This document shows positions 47,002 to 59,930 of a DNA stretch of 64,000 nucleotides, one piece after another. The DNA lies in NCBI GenBank assembly GCA_004154925.1, contig QJNS01000006.1, positions 62,001-126,000 on the forward strand, written 5' to 3'. Numbering within the stretch: the first letter of the stretch is position 1; each line of letters starts with the position of its first letter. Both the position numbers and the translations under genes were made by a program. This stretch comes from Monosporascus cannonballus (taxonomy: Eukaryota > Ascomycota > Sordariomycetes > Xylariales). The notes below the pieces were generated by a model. The model did no database searches, was not told where the DNA came from, and saw only the letters and a program-made list of their open reading frames with translations.

Positions 47002-48030
47002 TTAAATTTAAAAATAAAAATATATTACCTATATCCTATTATTTTTATAGTTACGTTTTGGAATTCGTAAATTATATTATTATATTATCGACTTTATTAC
47101 GTATACGCGAATAAATATTATTTTAAAGCCGTTAAGCTATATACAGAATGCGGTTTACGGTCGAAAAATAAACGTTTCGATTAAGTACAAATTTTAAGCG
47201 TATTAAGAAATATTAATTAATATATTTCTCCTAACGGATTATCGGACTTTTAACGTTGCCCTTAAATATAAACGGCTTAAAACCGCGAAAACGGTAATTA
47301 TCCGTTATCCCGAAAAGGATATGTCGTAAGTTTGTTAAAAGTTGGGTTACGTTAAATTATAAGGTTATTCCAAATAAAATGTTAATAAACGGCGGTGGTA
47401 TGCCCCTTATAGCCGTAACTTACTATAACGATTATTTTGCGGCAATTAGGTATTCCCGTAAATAAAAACTTTTAAGAGCAAATTATTCCGCTTATTATAA
47501 TAATTATTTTGCGATTACGAAACGTTTTCGAAATTAATTTCGTTCGGTTATGGCTTAATTTATAGTAATTAGACGGTTATGAAGTTAGCGGTTTTCATAT
47601 AATAATTATTTTGCGTTCGTAAATCGTTTTTTAATTTAAGTATTTTCGTATTCTAAGCGTTAATAGGTTTCCTTAAAATTTGCGAAAGTATCCTTAAATA
47701 CCTTCTGGGGATGTTCGTATTATTCGAAAAGGCGCCTTAATGGCGTAAAGTCGTAGGTAAACCGTATTATAGCGACAGCTAAGTAAAGGAATTCCTAAAA
47801 AAATACCCTGGAATTCGTAAGTCGAAAAAGCAACATTATGTTACTGTTTTATCCATATTTAAAGGTAGGGGTATTAATGCCTATATTACCTTTTTCAGAG
47901 GTTAGGAGATCTAAAGACGTTATGGCGAAATGGCGACGTAATAACGGCGGACCTGGGGCGCGGTGTAAACGGTATTATAGCAAGGCTATATAGGTTGCCA
48001 TAAAGTTTGTTTTTTGAAGGTGTAATAAAT

Positions 48031-48177
48031 TATCACGGCGCTATACGTCTTTTAGGTTTCTGGAAAATATTCTGTTATTGTACGGAAAAAAAAGAAAGCT
48101 ATTTAATAAGCGCGTAACGTTTATATATATATAGCGAAACGGCGGCTTAAATAAGCCGCTTTGCTAATGCCGTAACA
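48031..48177 (-). repeat. 5' LTR of element H
   Basis: 147 bp, TATCACGGCG...GCCGTAACA. It contains a perfect inverted repeat GCGGCTTA-AA-TAAGCCGC (about 48143-48160), and an AT run TATATATATA just before it. Confidence 0.9.
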
Positions 48178-48182
48178 ATTTA

Positions 48183-51100
48183 CTTTTTAATCGCAACCGA
48201 ATATAAATAATTACAAATATTCTATTTTTAAATTTACAGTTTTTAATCGATAAACTTACTTATTACCTCAATTGGAATTCCATAAATATATAACATTAAT
48301 TATAATACTTTTTTTTAGGTTGTTATTATTTTCTTCTAATATTCGTATAATATTTGACGAACCGCCGCCATTTTTCGAAACGATTTCTAATTCCTTATAT
48401 TTCTCTCTTTAAATTTTATAAAAGACATTTTATTATTTTTAAATAATATTTATATAAGGTTTCGAACGAAAAACGGCCGGTAAATACGTTTTACATATTA
48501 TTACATACGAATTTCGTATTGCGTAATAACTTTATTTAATTGTTTTGCCATTTATTAACGTAATTGTAAAAATAATGTTTTAAAATTTGATAAATACGCT
48601 TCGTTTATTTATTGGTTTGCGGATAATAAACGGTCGATATTTGTCGTTTTATTTTTCGTTTCTTTATAAAATTCCATTCAAAATGAATTCGTTAGTAATC
48701 TGTTTTTATCGTTAATAATTCCGGTTAACGTATCGAATGTGCATTCGATTTTATCGTAAAGTAATCGGGCTAATTCGGTTACAGTTAACGTTTTAACCGT
48801 AAGAATAAATAATTTCAATTTCGTAAAACAGTCGACGATCACTAGAATTATGTCGTATTTTAGCCCGTTTAAACCTAGGCTTTTAAAAAGCCCCGTAATA
48901 AAATCTAAAAAGATTTTTTAAAAAATTATTTAAATAACGGCAAAGGCAATAACTATCCATATGATTTGCGGCGTAATTTTATTATACACTAATAGTTCGG
49001 ATATTATTTAATATATTCTCGAATATTATTTACTATAAATTTCTAATAAAAGTCTTTGGTTATTAATTCCAGCGTACGAATATATCCTATATATCCTATT
49101 CTTAGATTATTATGATATTAATTAATTCGCATTTTCTGTAAAACCTTTTATAATGGGATTATAAATTTATTTTGATAATGTAAAGTCCTATTTAAATCCA
49201 GAAAATATTCTCCTTTTATTCCGGATTGGCGTCCGGCTATCCGTATTATCTTTATAATATTCAAATATTTGATTTGCAATCTTCGAAATTAATTATAAAA
49301 TTATCGGAAAACTTTTGGTTATAATGCCGTTTCGTTTTTAGATAAATGTTTCGTTAAGAAACGTAAAACGTATTAGTTAAAAAGAATAACCTTAATACTA
49401 ATTTCGTTTTTTCTAAATTCCTTAAAATCTGATCGTAATACGGTTGTAATTTGCGGTTATCGTTATTTAACCCCTAATCGTATTATTATTACGATTCGCG
49501 TTTATATTATTATTTCTATACGATAAGTTTGACAAATATATAATTTCTTAGTTTCTGTTTTTTCTTAAAAGCTTTTTATAATCGTATAACGAAAGTTTTT
49601 CGCTTTTTTTACACGGATGATAATTACTTAAATTTTCGTTACTTAAAATCTCTCTGGGAAATTTGCAGCAAACGAATTTTACGTTGTTTTCATAAAGCTC
49701 TTTGCCTCTTTATAATGCTTTAAATTGCGCTGTATATTTATAACCGTTTTTCGTACGTTTTTCGATATATTATTCGTAAGTCCGAGTTTTTTGATTAACG
49801 TAGGAATTACGTTTTTATGCGTAATTTCTCTTAAAATGTAATTCGGACGTTTAAATATCTTATTTACTAGGTTAATAACGTTTAGTCGATATTAAATCTC
49901 AAAATTAAATTACGTAAAATGGTAAACTTATCAAAATAATATTTTTTAAAGTTATACGCTGGCGCCTTTATTATATTCTTTAACGTTATATAATCGGTAA
50001 ATGTTAAGAAAGTTTTTTCGTATCTTTAAAGTTTTACCGCTAATATTTTAAATTTTCTATAATTGTTAATAATTTCTATTGCCTTATAATTTATTGCTTT
50101 TCCATTAAATTTAGTTTTAATAATTAGCATATAATTAGGCGTTAATGATTTTCGTATTTTTATAAAAATATCTTTAATATAATTTTTATCGAAACGTTTA
50201 TTTTAACTCTGGTAATTTTGGCGTTATCCTAGTATCGGAAAATGGTCACCGACTAAAAGATATTTTTTAATTTTCGGAACGCCTTTTTAACTTTTTCGAG
50301 TTGCCGGATTTTTATTGTTTTACTTTTACCTTACGCCTTTTTTAAAAACTTAATAATAGTTTTAGTAATGGACGAATAATAGGCGATAAACTTCCGATAA
50401 AAATTCGCGAATTCCAAAAAATTTGAATATTGTCAATTAATTTTAATTCTAGGTATATTTCGATAATATCGACCTATCGGCGGTCCATTTCTAAGTTATT
50501 AATATTAATTATATATCTTAAGAATTTTTTAAAAATAATTCATATTTAAATGTTTTGGCAAATAACTAATATTATAATAATTATTTGTAAATTAATTAAA
50601 AATATTTCGTATTCTGTTTTATATTATCTAAGTAAATTATTATATTATTTAAATATATTATGTTTATATTGTTAATTAATTTAATTAATACCTTATATAT
50701 ATAGATCAGAAATATGGCCGATACGTTAATGAAGCTAAATAATATAATCATATATTTAAATTACCCGTATTATCTTCGGAAACAGGTTTTTTATTAGTCG
50801 TTTGTCTTAATTTTAATACGGTAATAAATATTTTTAATTTTTATTTTCGAAAATATCTCAGTTTATTTTAAGCAATTTATTATATTTGAGAGTAAACGTA
50901 AAAAATATCGGTTTTTTATGGTTACCCCATTTAACCCCTTATAAGTAACGTACAGTCAAAAATTATTATCCTTTTTAAGCATAAATAATATTAATACTTT
51001 TATGTTTGTTTTCGAATAATATATCCGGATTATTTTTAAGTTTTTTTGGATGTATTTTTCCAATACCCTTTTTTAAGTTTCCAAAATAACGTAAATTAAG

Positions 51101-53082
51101 CCGAATAAAGACGTTTTTCCTAGGATAAAATATATTACATATTTTGCTCTTAATAATTAAAGTATTGTTTTGTTACTTTTTCAGAATATATTTATCGGAA
51201 AATTTCTAGACATATAAAGAGGTCGGTTATTCTTATATTTGTTACTTTTCGAATTTCGAGATATTTAATTTTTCGGCTAAGTTTATTAAATTAACAGTAT
51301 AAATTTGTATACCAGAACTCCTTTAGTTTATAATTTCCTATTTATCGATCTTTTATATTAATCGTTACAACTAGTAATATATAATTATATTTAGGAAAAT
51401 TCTTAATTTACTCATTCCGGGTCTGGATAATAAGAAATTAAGCGCTTTCCGATTACAGAATATTGCAAAATACATTTGCTTATACTTTAATTTGTTTTTG
51501 TTATTATTTATTATGTTAACCAGAATTTTATAAGCCTTATAATATTTGATATACGTATTGTTAACGCCGATAAGGCCCGGAATATTTACGGAAATTAGTT
51601 AAAGGTTAAATTTTCTTATTAACCTTTTGCTTATAATGTTTTTTTGTATTCCGGTTCCTTTTTAAGCTTACGTTTAACGATTAATTTAATTTATTATTAT
51701 ATATTATAATATTCTATACGATTTTGAAGATCAATGTCCGTATAACCGACATAATATAGTTTTCGTATCTTTTTTAATTTTATGATTTACGTTTTTAACA
51801 TTTAATATCTTATAGTTATAGCATTTAACTAGCCTTTTATAAATATTAAAAGTATTAAATCGTAGAAATATGTTCCGATTAGTAATAAATCGGCGATTAT
51901 TTGTCTTTCGAATATAAAAACGCCCGCGGTTTTTATTGTTTTTACGCTGCGCCTTTAATTTTCTCTGGGGATTGCTTTTCTCGAAAACGTTAAAATGGAA
52001 TTATTTACCCTTATTATGCTTTTAGCGGAAGATAATCGGTTTTTTTTCGTTTTCTTTTCAGGCGTCCTAATAACGTTTTAATATATTTGCTACGTTATTA
52101 ATTCCTTTTAATTTAATGTGTTCTTGTAATAAAATATTTTGTAACTTTAATATTAATTTATAACAATAATTAAAAGTAAAACGTTTATTATTTCGATTAT
52201 TTCCCAATTAAAAATATTCGCATCAATTACTTTATAAATTAGGAATTTTCATTTAATATAAAACTTTAACGACGATTAATCGAATCGTTATCGTAATTCT
52301 ATAAATTATTCCTTATATTCTGTATTAAGAAGGTTATGATTTACGTAATCTTTTTTAATGAAAATTTATAAACCTTTTATTTTTAATTACTTTTGTATTT
52401 AAAATAATTAAGCGAAACGTAATATAATCGTTAAACGTTCATAATAAAAATGCTTATATAGCATATAACTTATTAAATATAAGTAAAAATATTTCGCCTT
52501 AGTTTTTCGATATAAATTTTCGTACTAATTTTTATTTAATTTTCTTTTTTTAATCGACGTACTTTCGAAAAATTTCGAAAAGTTATAACGTAATATTTGT
52601 TTATTGTTTTCAAGCTTTTGTAACGATATCGTAATTAATTTATAAAACTTTATTTTTTTAACTTATACCATTATTTATTATTCGGCTAATTATTACAATA
52701 ATTTCGAATATTATTCGTTTTATTCACGGATAATTTCCTAAATCCAGTTATTATTAAAAAAAATATTTTAAATTCCGGAACGCGGTCGTTATATTACGTC
52801 GGTTTTTCGACCGTTTAGTTAACGGTTATCGCAACGTATCTTTATTATATATATAAGGTAATTCGGGATTCCGGGGATAGTAATTCTTTGTTCGTTAAAG
52901 TTCTGTTATAAGCTTTTTCGCTTATTTCTATATCGTAATTAATTATTTGTTGATTAAATTTCGATCGGCGATTTTTTCGATTAATAACTTAAGTTCGTAT
53001 TGTAATCGGTAAGCTTTGCTTTTGGTAATTATCGCGTTATCCTCTATAATAAAGATGGAAAAATTATAAGATAATAGATAAC
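48183..53082 (-). pseudogene. gag-pol remnant of element I
   Basis: Minus-strand order: gag from about 52950, with Lys/Arg- and Asn-rich sequence to about 51900. Protease is near 51600. RT is about 51150-50560, with its catalytic motif reading YLDN at 50632-50621. RNase H is about 50350-49850. Integrase is about 49650-48183, containing YDIILVIVDCFTKLKLFI and, later, ECTFDTLTGIINDKN, which match the D,D(35)E core pattern. Integrase continues on the far side of H (33946 downward). The YLDD-type motif and integrase core mark a gypsy lineage distinct from A-E. Heavily interrupted by stops. Confidence 0.75.
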
Positions 53083-53271
53083 TATAAGTTAAGATAAGGT
53101 AATCTCCGACTAGTGGTAAAGCAAATTCCAAAAAGTAAATATATTAGGTTACTTCTATCTAACGTTTCCCATTAGCTGTCAGATAGTGGATTTATATTAG
53201 TAAGTAGGTCGGTGGCTAATCGGTGACTGGTCGACTACCAGCCTCATCCTCATAAGGGCTGTATTCTCACA
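53083..53271 (-). repeat. 5' LTR of element I
   Basis: 189 bp, TATAAGTTAAGATAAGG...ATTCTCACA on the plus strand, matching 31444-31632. The open frame at 52943-53131 (minus) runs from the LTR into the leader and gag start. Confidence 0.88.
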
Positions 53272-56200
53272 GATTTTAATAATTCGTATAAACTGTAATC
53301 TGGTACAAATTTTGCTTTAAGAAATGCCTTAATTTTTAAAAAGCTATAATAATGGCTATAAATTCATTATTTAAAATACCGTAATTAACTTCGGCTTTTT
53401 TAATTTATTCGAAAAAAATATTATAAGATATAATTTGCCTGAATTATTCCGTTATCAGATTATTACGTTTAACGTATAATTCGAAATATCGGTTTTTAAT
53501 TTAACGAGGTGTATTAAATCGTATATAATTAATATTAATTTATTAATAATTATGTTCTTAAAATTTTGGAAGGGTTTCTTTTGTTTTTAGCGTTTATTTG
53601 AATTTTTTTAATAAAATTAATTAAGGTATAGTTATTCTGCTAGAGTTTCGAATAAACCTTTTATAATAATTGGGGAATTTAAGAAATGCCTATATCTTTT
53701 TAACCGTTATTCGCGTTTGTTATTTTATAATTGTAACGATTTTTTTAAATCTATTTTATTATATTCTAGAGTAGCAATATGTTTTAGATATTTTAGTTTT
53801 TAAGTATATCGTTATTTTCTTTTTTGCGTTAATTAATAATTTTATGTTTTGTAAAGTTTGAAAAACTTAATAAACGTATGTGATATATGCTTTTTCTGTT
53901 GTCGAAAAAAATAAAGATGTTATTAAAATTAGAAATAACAAATATATCGGAATATTTTTATAATATATAATTGTTTATTTGGTAAAAGTTATTAATGCGG
54001 TCGTAAATTTTATTAATATAACCAAGTATTTAAATAATCCGTATTTCGTTTTAAATGGTGTTTTTTTATTTATATCCCTTTTTAATTCTAATTAGGTTAT
54101 ATTTATCTTTAAAATCGAATGCCGCAAACTATTTAGCTTTATAAAGTCGGTTTTTTATTTCCGTAATTAAGAGTAAGAATGTTTGATATTTAATAATAAT
54201 ATCGTTTAGTTGTCGATAATTAACTATAAGTCGTAATTTTCCGTTTTTTTTATACGAAAAATATAAGATATCACGTTAATAATTTCGAAAGTCGAATTTA
54301 TCCTTTTTATAACCGATTTTCCAGATATTCTTTAAAAGTACGTAATTCGTTTCTGTTAAGGTTATAAATAAGGTAAATCTTAGTCGAAATCCTTTTTAAG
54401 GATTATTTTATAATTTTAATTGCTATATTTAGATAATTCCGCATCGAATCCCTTGTTAAAAAGCTGTTTGTATCGATAATAATATAATCGTATATTAATT
54501 AGATTTTCTGATTTTTAAAGTTATTATTTTAAACCGTTATTTTGTTGCCTTAATTTCGTTCTAATAATAACAATAATACGTTATACTTTTCTTTAATACT
54601 TATTGCTTTTTGCATTTTATTGTTTTTTTTTTGATAATAACATAATTGTCGTATTTTTATGCCTATATTTGTCGTGATTTCTAATGAAATATTAAAATCT
54701 CATAATTTTTCTTTTTTGTTTGTTAATAAGATATAAGGCAAACCTTATTTCGCCAATTCCGTTATTAATTAAAAGTCCGTATTAACGTATATATGGTAAT
54801 CCTAAAATTATATTGTAATTTCTAAATAATACAATATCGAAATTACTTATCTCGTATTATTCTTGAACAAGAATTTCGAAATAATTTATTCCGTAGACGA
54901 TTTTCTCGTTATTGTAAACGAATTTCTAACTCTCGGCGTTCGTTATTATATAAGGTTTTAATTTATATCTTTATGGCAGTATCAGTTCGTTAATTATATC
55001 CGATATAATATAATTTCCGCTTAAAGTTCCGCAATTTATTATTGCGATATACTAATATGTTCCAATTCGTATATCTAAGATAATAAGGTTATTAACGATT
55101 TTTATCGTTATGTGTAAAGCCTTTTTCGAAAACCTTTTTTGATTTTTTTAGGTTTTGTTATTTTACGACTTTTTTATAAGTAACCTATTTTTTTAACTTT
55201 TTTTCGAATTTATCGAACTTTATCTATGTTTTTATATATAGCGCGTTAAACTGTTATATTTGTTGTTATTTTCGGCGTACTGCGTTTTCGAACTATATTA
55301 ATTATTTTTGATTTTGCTATAGTTTTTTTCTTTATTAGCTAAATTATTTTTCTATAATTTCGACTGTACACTATTATATGTTATATTGATTGCCGTTCCG
55401 GAATTCGCTTATAAATTAATGTATTCCTTTATTAAGAACTTTTTTTCGTTAAGATCTGTAATAAATGTTATCTGAAAATGGAATTCGTCATAGGTTTTTA
55501 GTAATTCTTTTTTATTATATGCTGGATTAACTTTTTTTCATCTGATAATTATATTATTTATAGTCATAAAAACGATCTTTTTGTAGATATTATATTCGGT
55601 TGGGTCCGCTTTCTTTTTCGGCCAGTTGGTAGATGTTATCTTTTAGGGCTATCGATTAAAAATATCGATATTATTATTTATCGTTGTTGTTATTTCCGGT
55701 TCGGTTTGGAAAGTTAAATCTTTTATAATATATACGGGTAATCCTTTTACAGATATGCTATTTCCATTTTTTATAATTAGGGCATTTCCGTCGTCGGCAA
55801 TATATGGTATATATCTTGCCATATCGATGAAGGGTTTTAGGACAAACTTTTTTTTCTTTGATCCTAATATTTTCGTAATTATACTTATAATTTCTTTTAT
55901 TATAATCGCGATACTTATTAAGCCAGCTTTTTGTTTTATCGTATTGCTTATTAAACCTTTCGCCATAATAGGCCTACTACGTACTTAACCCGAATTATAT
56001 TAATAGATTTGTTTTCGTTTTTTTGATTTTTTTTAAGATTATTTTTCGCATACGAGTTTCTAGTTATCCTCACGGGTTTTTTAAGTACTTTATACCATGT
56101 TATCTTATGATTTATTTTCTTATAATTAAAGTATTTAATTTGGTTTTAATTCCTTTTTTTGTATTATCTCAAATTCTATAAGTTTCGGTTTTATGCCGTG

Positions 56201-57057
56201 AAAAATATTATTGCGCTAAAAAACGTTAGTATTAACCTTATGTCGGAATTTGTTGTTATTTTTTTTTCTTTAATATTTTTAATACGCCAGGCATATTGTT
56301 AATCGTTAATCTTAACTATTATAACAATATAATTTAATATATTATTAGGTCGATTAAACTTAAAAATGGTTTTGTACTTTTTTTTCAAGTTATCGAAAAA
56401 CATAGCTATTAATACTTTTTGTCTCTAATTTAGCTTAAATATCAGCTAAATAACCGTATTACTTCAATTAGATATTAATTCTTTATATCGTAACTATTAA
56501 ATCTACATTTCGGCTTTTATTTTGTTTTATTTCTCATTCCAAAATATTTCGTTAATATTTATTCGAATTATTCTTAATTATTAAAAAGTCGCCTTATTTC
56601 TGGATTTTGTTTTCCCATTAGTAAAGTAACATATTTCTTTATAACAGGTTTAAATTAAATAACCGCATTTCTAAGAAATCGTCTAATTTCAAATTCGATT
56701 TGTATAATAGGCGTAATAGATTAAATTAAAAAATATCCAAAATATGCTCGGTATTAGATTAGAAACAATTATAATTTAGTTTAAATTCTGTTAAAAAGTT
56801 CTAGCTTTAAAGGTTTAAGAATCTATCTTAATTCTTTGGTAAAATTTAGCTGAATAACCTGGCTCGTTCGAAAATTCTTTCCGATTTTAAGGGCTTTCTT
56901 TTTTTTCTTTAAGCTTTTTATAGGCGGTTTAAAGGGACGTAATAAAATTATTATTCTCCTTTTTAAGCTGAAAGATGCGTTCGTTTATAACGTCCAGATA
57001 CCTAAAAACTTTTCGCAGGAAAGATTAAGCTATTTCTATTTTTTTCTCGGATTTCAT
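53272..57057 (-). pseudogene. gag-pol remnant of element G
   Basis: Gag keeps an ATG at 57057 (MKSEKKIEIA, then stop). The gag-pol linker, open over 105 codons at 55649-55966, includes DMARYIPYIADDGNALIIKN, a segment also seen in A-D. Protease is about 55080-54860. RT is about 54420-53880; the catalytic YFDD reads NFNN near 53930-53905. RNase H begins about 53640 and breaks at 53272. G has lost all three key RT residues, the most severe case in the window. Confidence 0.75.
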
Positions 57058-57176
57058 TTTAATATCTGAGTTATTAGAGATCTGGTATGTAAGTTATTTG
57101 GGTTATTTGCTGGTAAACGTAATGTCGGCGATATTGTTCAAAGTTTAATAATATTATTAAACAAGAATTTATAACG

Positions 57177-57542
57177 TATAACGTTTAAACGATTTAACCA
57201 ATTATTAAACCTTAGTTAACGAATTTAGATTAATAAAAGTATCGTAAAAATCTAAGTAATAAATATAATAACGTATTATGTTTTGTAATGTTAAAAATAT
57301 TCTGAATAACGAATTATTATAATAAATTAAAACTATTTAAATTCTGAAAATAATAAGCATATATTTCTTTATTTCTTTATTATTTATCTCTATTTAGTAA
57401 AATTATATTAAGCGGTTATTTAATATTGATCGTTCGTACTTAGTAGATTTTCGCTAAGCACCCGTTACGTAATCTGGAATAACGTGATTCCTTAGTTCTA
57501 GTTTGACCGTTTCTGTAGGCCAAGTCTGGTTGTGTCGTAATA
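57177..57542 (-). repeat. 5' LTR of element G
   Basis: 366 bp. On the plus strand it begins TATAACGTTTAAACGATT and ends TGTGTCGTAATA, i.e. TATTACGACACA in element orientation. It is similar in layout to the Z LTR. The next bases to the right are TCCCG. Confidence 0.8.
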
Positions 57543-57990
57543 TCCCGATTCCGTACGTACGCGTAACGCCTCTTTATTAATTCTGGCAGCCGCGAACGGC
57601 TAGGAAAAAGGTAGGTAACGCAATTCCTTTAACGTTATTACGAAATTAAGATTTTTAAGAGTTGGGCCGTTAATTATCGGTGCTTGAACGAGGTTACCAA
57701 GCCTATATATATCGTATTGGTTAACCGCCTAACCCTGTCGGAAATACGGAAGATATATTCCCAGAATAAATATAATGTGGACAGGTTCGAGGTAATAAAA
57801 GGTATAGGACAGATTTTTTTTCGTACTTAGTAAAGTCTTTAAGAAATTATCCTTTTAAAGCATGCCTTTTAACGCGCCTAGATATCCGTTATAACCTGTA
57901 TTAACGCAAATAAACGCGTTTTTTTTTTCGTTAATCATATTTAACGGCGTTAACGTATAACAATAATAATTTCTCGATACAGAGGACTAA
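57543..57990. other. Unassigned spacer between elements G and J
   Basis: 448 bp of partly balanced sequence (for example GGCAGCCGCGAACGGC near 57586) with no frame or repeat I can assign. It may be a remnant of the original locus or of another element. Confidence 0.4.
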
Positions 57991-58435
57991 TGTTACAGGA
58001 ACAGGGGTTCCTGCCTCGAGGAGACCAACCTTTAAGGCCTAGCGCGGACCTGTCACGGCTAAACCCCGGACAGAAAAACTTGGTTTATAAGGTGATCTAG
58101 TTAATTTGGGTGATTTAAGTAATCTGGATTAAATTATGTAAATTATATAAATTACGTAAATTTACGATATACTTATTTTAAAAATTGGGATATATAATGG
58201 ACCGATTTTTTATATAAATAATACTTACTTAATTTCGTTCTTTAGTTATTAACTTAAGCCTTTAATTTAAAAGTAATTATACCGTTTTTTAATTAAGGGA
58301 AAAGTTTTTAAATCTTTTTAACGAATAAACCATTAAATTATTTTTCGCCTTATTATTACCTGTAAATCAAAACCCTATTTCGGATATTGCTTATACTTCC
58401 AGGTGGATGTATAATAGGTTTGTTATATTTTGATA
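57991..58435 (+). repeat. 5' LTR of element J (right end approximate)
   Basis: Starts at TGTTACAGG. It carries a perfect inverted repeat CAGGAAC-AGGG-GTTCCTG at 57996-58013. The first 120 bases are GC-rich, the rest AT-rich. The 3' end is placed near a GTTATA at about 58435 by analogy only, since no second copy is available. Confidence 0.55.
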
Positions 58436-58714
58436 ATTTCTTAATTAATAACAGACGAATGATTTATCGCCCAGTTAAGGTATAAACTTTTTTGAACTTA
58501 ATATAAAAAATAATATAGGACGACGTTCAAAAAACAAATAACATATTCGATTTCCGTTATTAGCCAGTAAAGGATCAATAACTAGATTAAACGATTTATT
58601 TCTTATCGAAAAAATTCTTTAACTAATTAATAGCATAATGCCCTTTATTATTTGATTTTAAGGAGGTTTTTTTTCCTTTTAACCTTAATAACAGCTTTTA
58701 CCTGCAAAAAAGAT

Positions 58715-59930
58715 AATTAAGGTATAAGGAGTTGAAATAAATAAAGATAAGGAAAAGTACCCGGCTGGAAAACAAAAAGAAAAGGTATCAGAATGTTTAA
58801 CTAAAGAAAAAGAACTTATTATGGAAAAACGATTGGATTTTCTGGCCCAAGAAGTTAAAAGCCTGAAAAAGGAGAATATTCGGCTCGCCAAAGAAAGGAA
58901 ACCGGTTTTTCCGCAATTTGGCCCACCTAGAGGACGGAGCTAAGGAAATGGTTTCTAACCACTTTCGTTTAAGGAAGAACGATTATAGTAATAGAGAGCT
59001 TCGATTTTACCATTATTTGGTATAAATCAATTACGAGAAAGAATTATTCCGCCTCCCAGCTACCATAAAATGCCAAACGTTAAGGGCTACAAACTAATTC
59101 CCCTTAAACCTTATAATAGATCTACTGATATGGAAGGATTTTTGGTACAGGCCAGGCTTTACCTCAAATTTTATAAAAGTTCTTTAATGGAAAATTATTA
59201 AAAAGTAATAATTATCTTTTAGTTACTTACTGGAAAAGTTTTCTTGTAATTCGAACTAATTATAAAAAGTTATTTGCAAAATTACCCCGAAAAATCCTTG
59301 GATATAATTAATTATATTTTCAACAAATATAAATATTTTAAGGAAAAAATGCGAACCTTATTTGGAAACCTAGATAAGGAATAATATATAATTAAGCAAT
59401 TTTATTTCCTTTACTAAACCAAGTTAACATCCGAATATATAACCAAATTTAATCGTTTAGTAGTTATTTTTAATTTGCCAGAAAACGCGTTATTTTATCC
59501 TTATTACGACGGTTTAAAGCTTTAGGTTAAGGACGAATTATATATGGAACTTAAGATGGGATTTTTTGCAGAATATACCGATAAAGTTATTATTGCCGAC
59601 CGCCGTACTTTTGATCGGTACCTTGAGAAAAAGGGGATCGGTAAACGAAATAACGATAAAAATACAAGTAACCGAACCAAAAAGGATAAGGGCAAGCCTT
59701 AGAAGGAAATAAGTTCTGTTTTAAAAAAAGCCTAAAAAAACCAAATCCAATATAAAATATTTTAATTATGGCAAGAAGGGATATTTCAAAAGCAAATGTC
59801 GCTTTCTTGCCAAAAGAGACTTTAAAAAAATTCCTTAACTCCAGAAAAAAGTTAGAATAATTAAACAAAAAACAGATAATAAGGTAAAAAAGGAAAAAAA
59901 GTTAGCTCGATTTCCTCCCAGCTAGAATTT
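58715..59930 (+). pseudogene. gag remnant of element J
   Basis: Opens with a lysine/glutamate-rich coiled coil (EKRLDFLAQEVKSLKKENIR from the ATG at 58821, with readable sequence upstream), then KPVFPQFGPPRGRS and a stop. The capsid core includes GYKLIPLKPY and GFLVQARLYLKFY at about 59090-59180. The zinc knuckle at 59755-59799 reads KYFNYGKKGYFKSKC. Two Cys and the His have become Tyr by single G-to-A or C-to-T changes, and the last Cys remains. In a living element this part packages RNA. Confidence 0.75.

Larger units (their letters stand above)
34106..47990 (-). pseudogene. gag-pol remnant of element H (split by C)
   Basis: Read on the minus strand: gag around 47990-47002 and 40185-39300, protease near 39170-38930. 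RT starts about 38520, with KGFIRLNNF then VNYRGLNNVTVKNRYF and an ETLDAF helix. The catalytic motif reads YFNN at 38135-38124 (both Asp lost). RNase H is about 37900-37500. Integrase is about 37250-36300, with a motif near 36800-36700 resembling the start of the core (DISVNYINS..., FVIINKFTK). The tail towards 34106 is not assigned. The RT core differs from A-D, so H is another gypsy lineage. Stops are frequent. Confidence 0.7.
33942..48182 (-). mobile_element. Ty3/gypsy element H (minus strand) with very short LTRs, nested in I
   Basis: LTRs at 33947-34096 (150 bp) and 48031-48177 (147 bp), with perfect ATTTA duplications at 33942-33946 and 48178-48182. After removing C (40186-47001) it is about 7.4 kb. 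Coding remnants read on the minus strand from 48000 leftward. Confidence 0.92.
31444..53271 (-). mobile_element. Ty3/gypsy-type element I (minus strand), carrying nested H and C
   Basis: Two 189-bp LTRs in the same orientation lie at 31444-31632 and 53083-53271. Removing H (33947-48177) leaves about 7.6 kb. The right part (48183-53082) reads gag to integrase on the minus strand. The left part (31633-33946) is the end of integrase and a long 3' region. Flanking pentamers ATCGC and GATTT do not match. The left flank is plus-strand fragment E and the right flank minus-strand element G. Confidence 0.85.
53272..57542 (-). mobile_element. Chromovirus element G (minus strand), truncated at RNase H by I
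   Basis: Has a 5' LTR at 57177-57542, then gag, protease, RT and the start of RNase H running leftward to 53272, where the LTR of I begins. Integrase, chromodomain and 3' LTR are missing. They are not on the other side of I, where a plus-strand fragment (E) lies instead. It is closely related to element Z at the left edge. Confidence 0.85.

Noticed and set aside
55649..55966. 105-codon open frame as an independent gene
   Set aside because: The same protein segment occurs in frame in the gag-pol linker of A, B, C and D; it is a lucky open stretch of element G.
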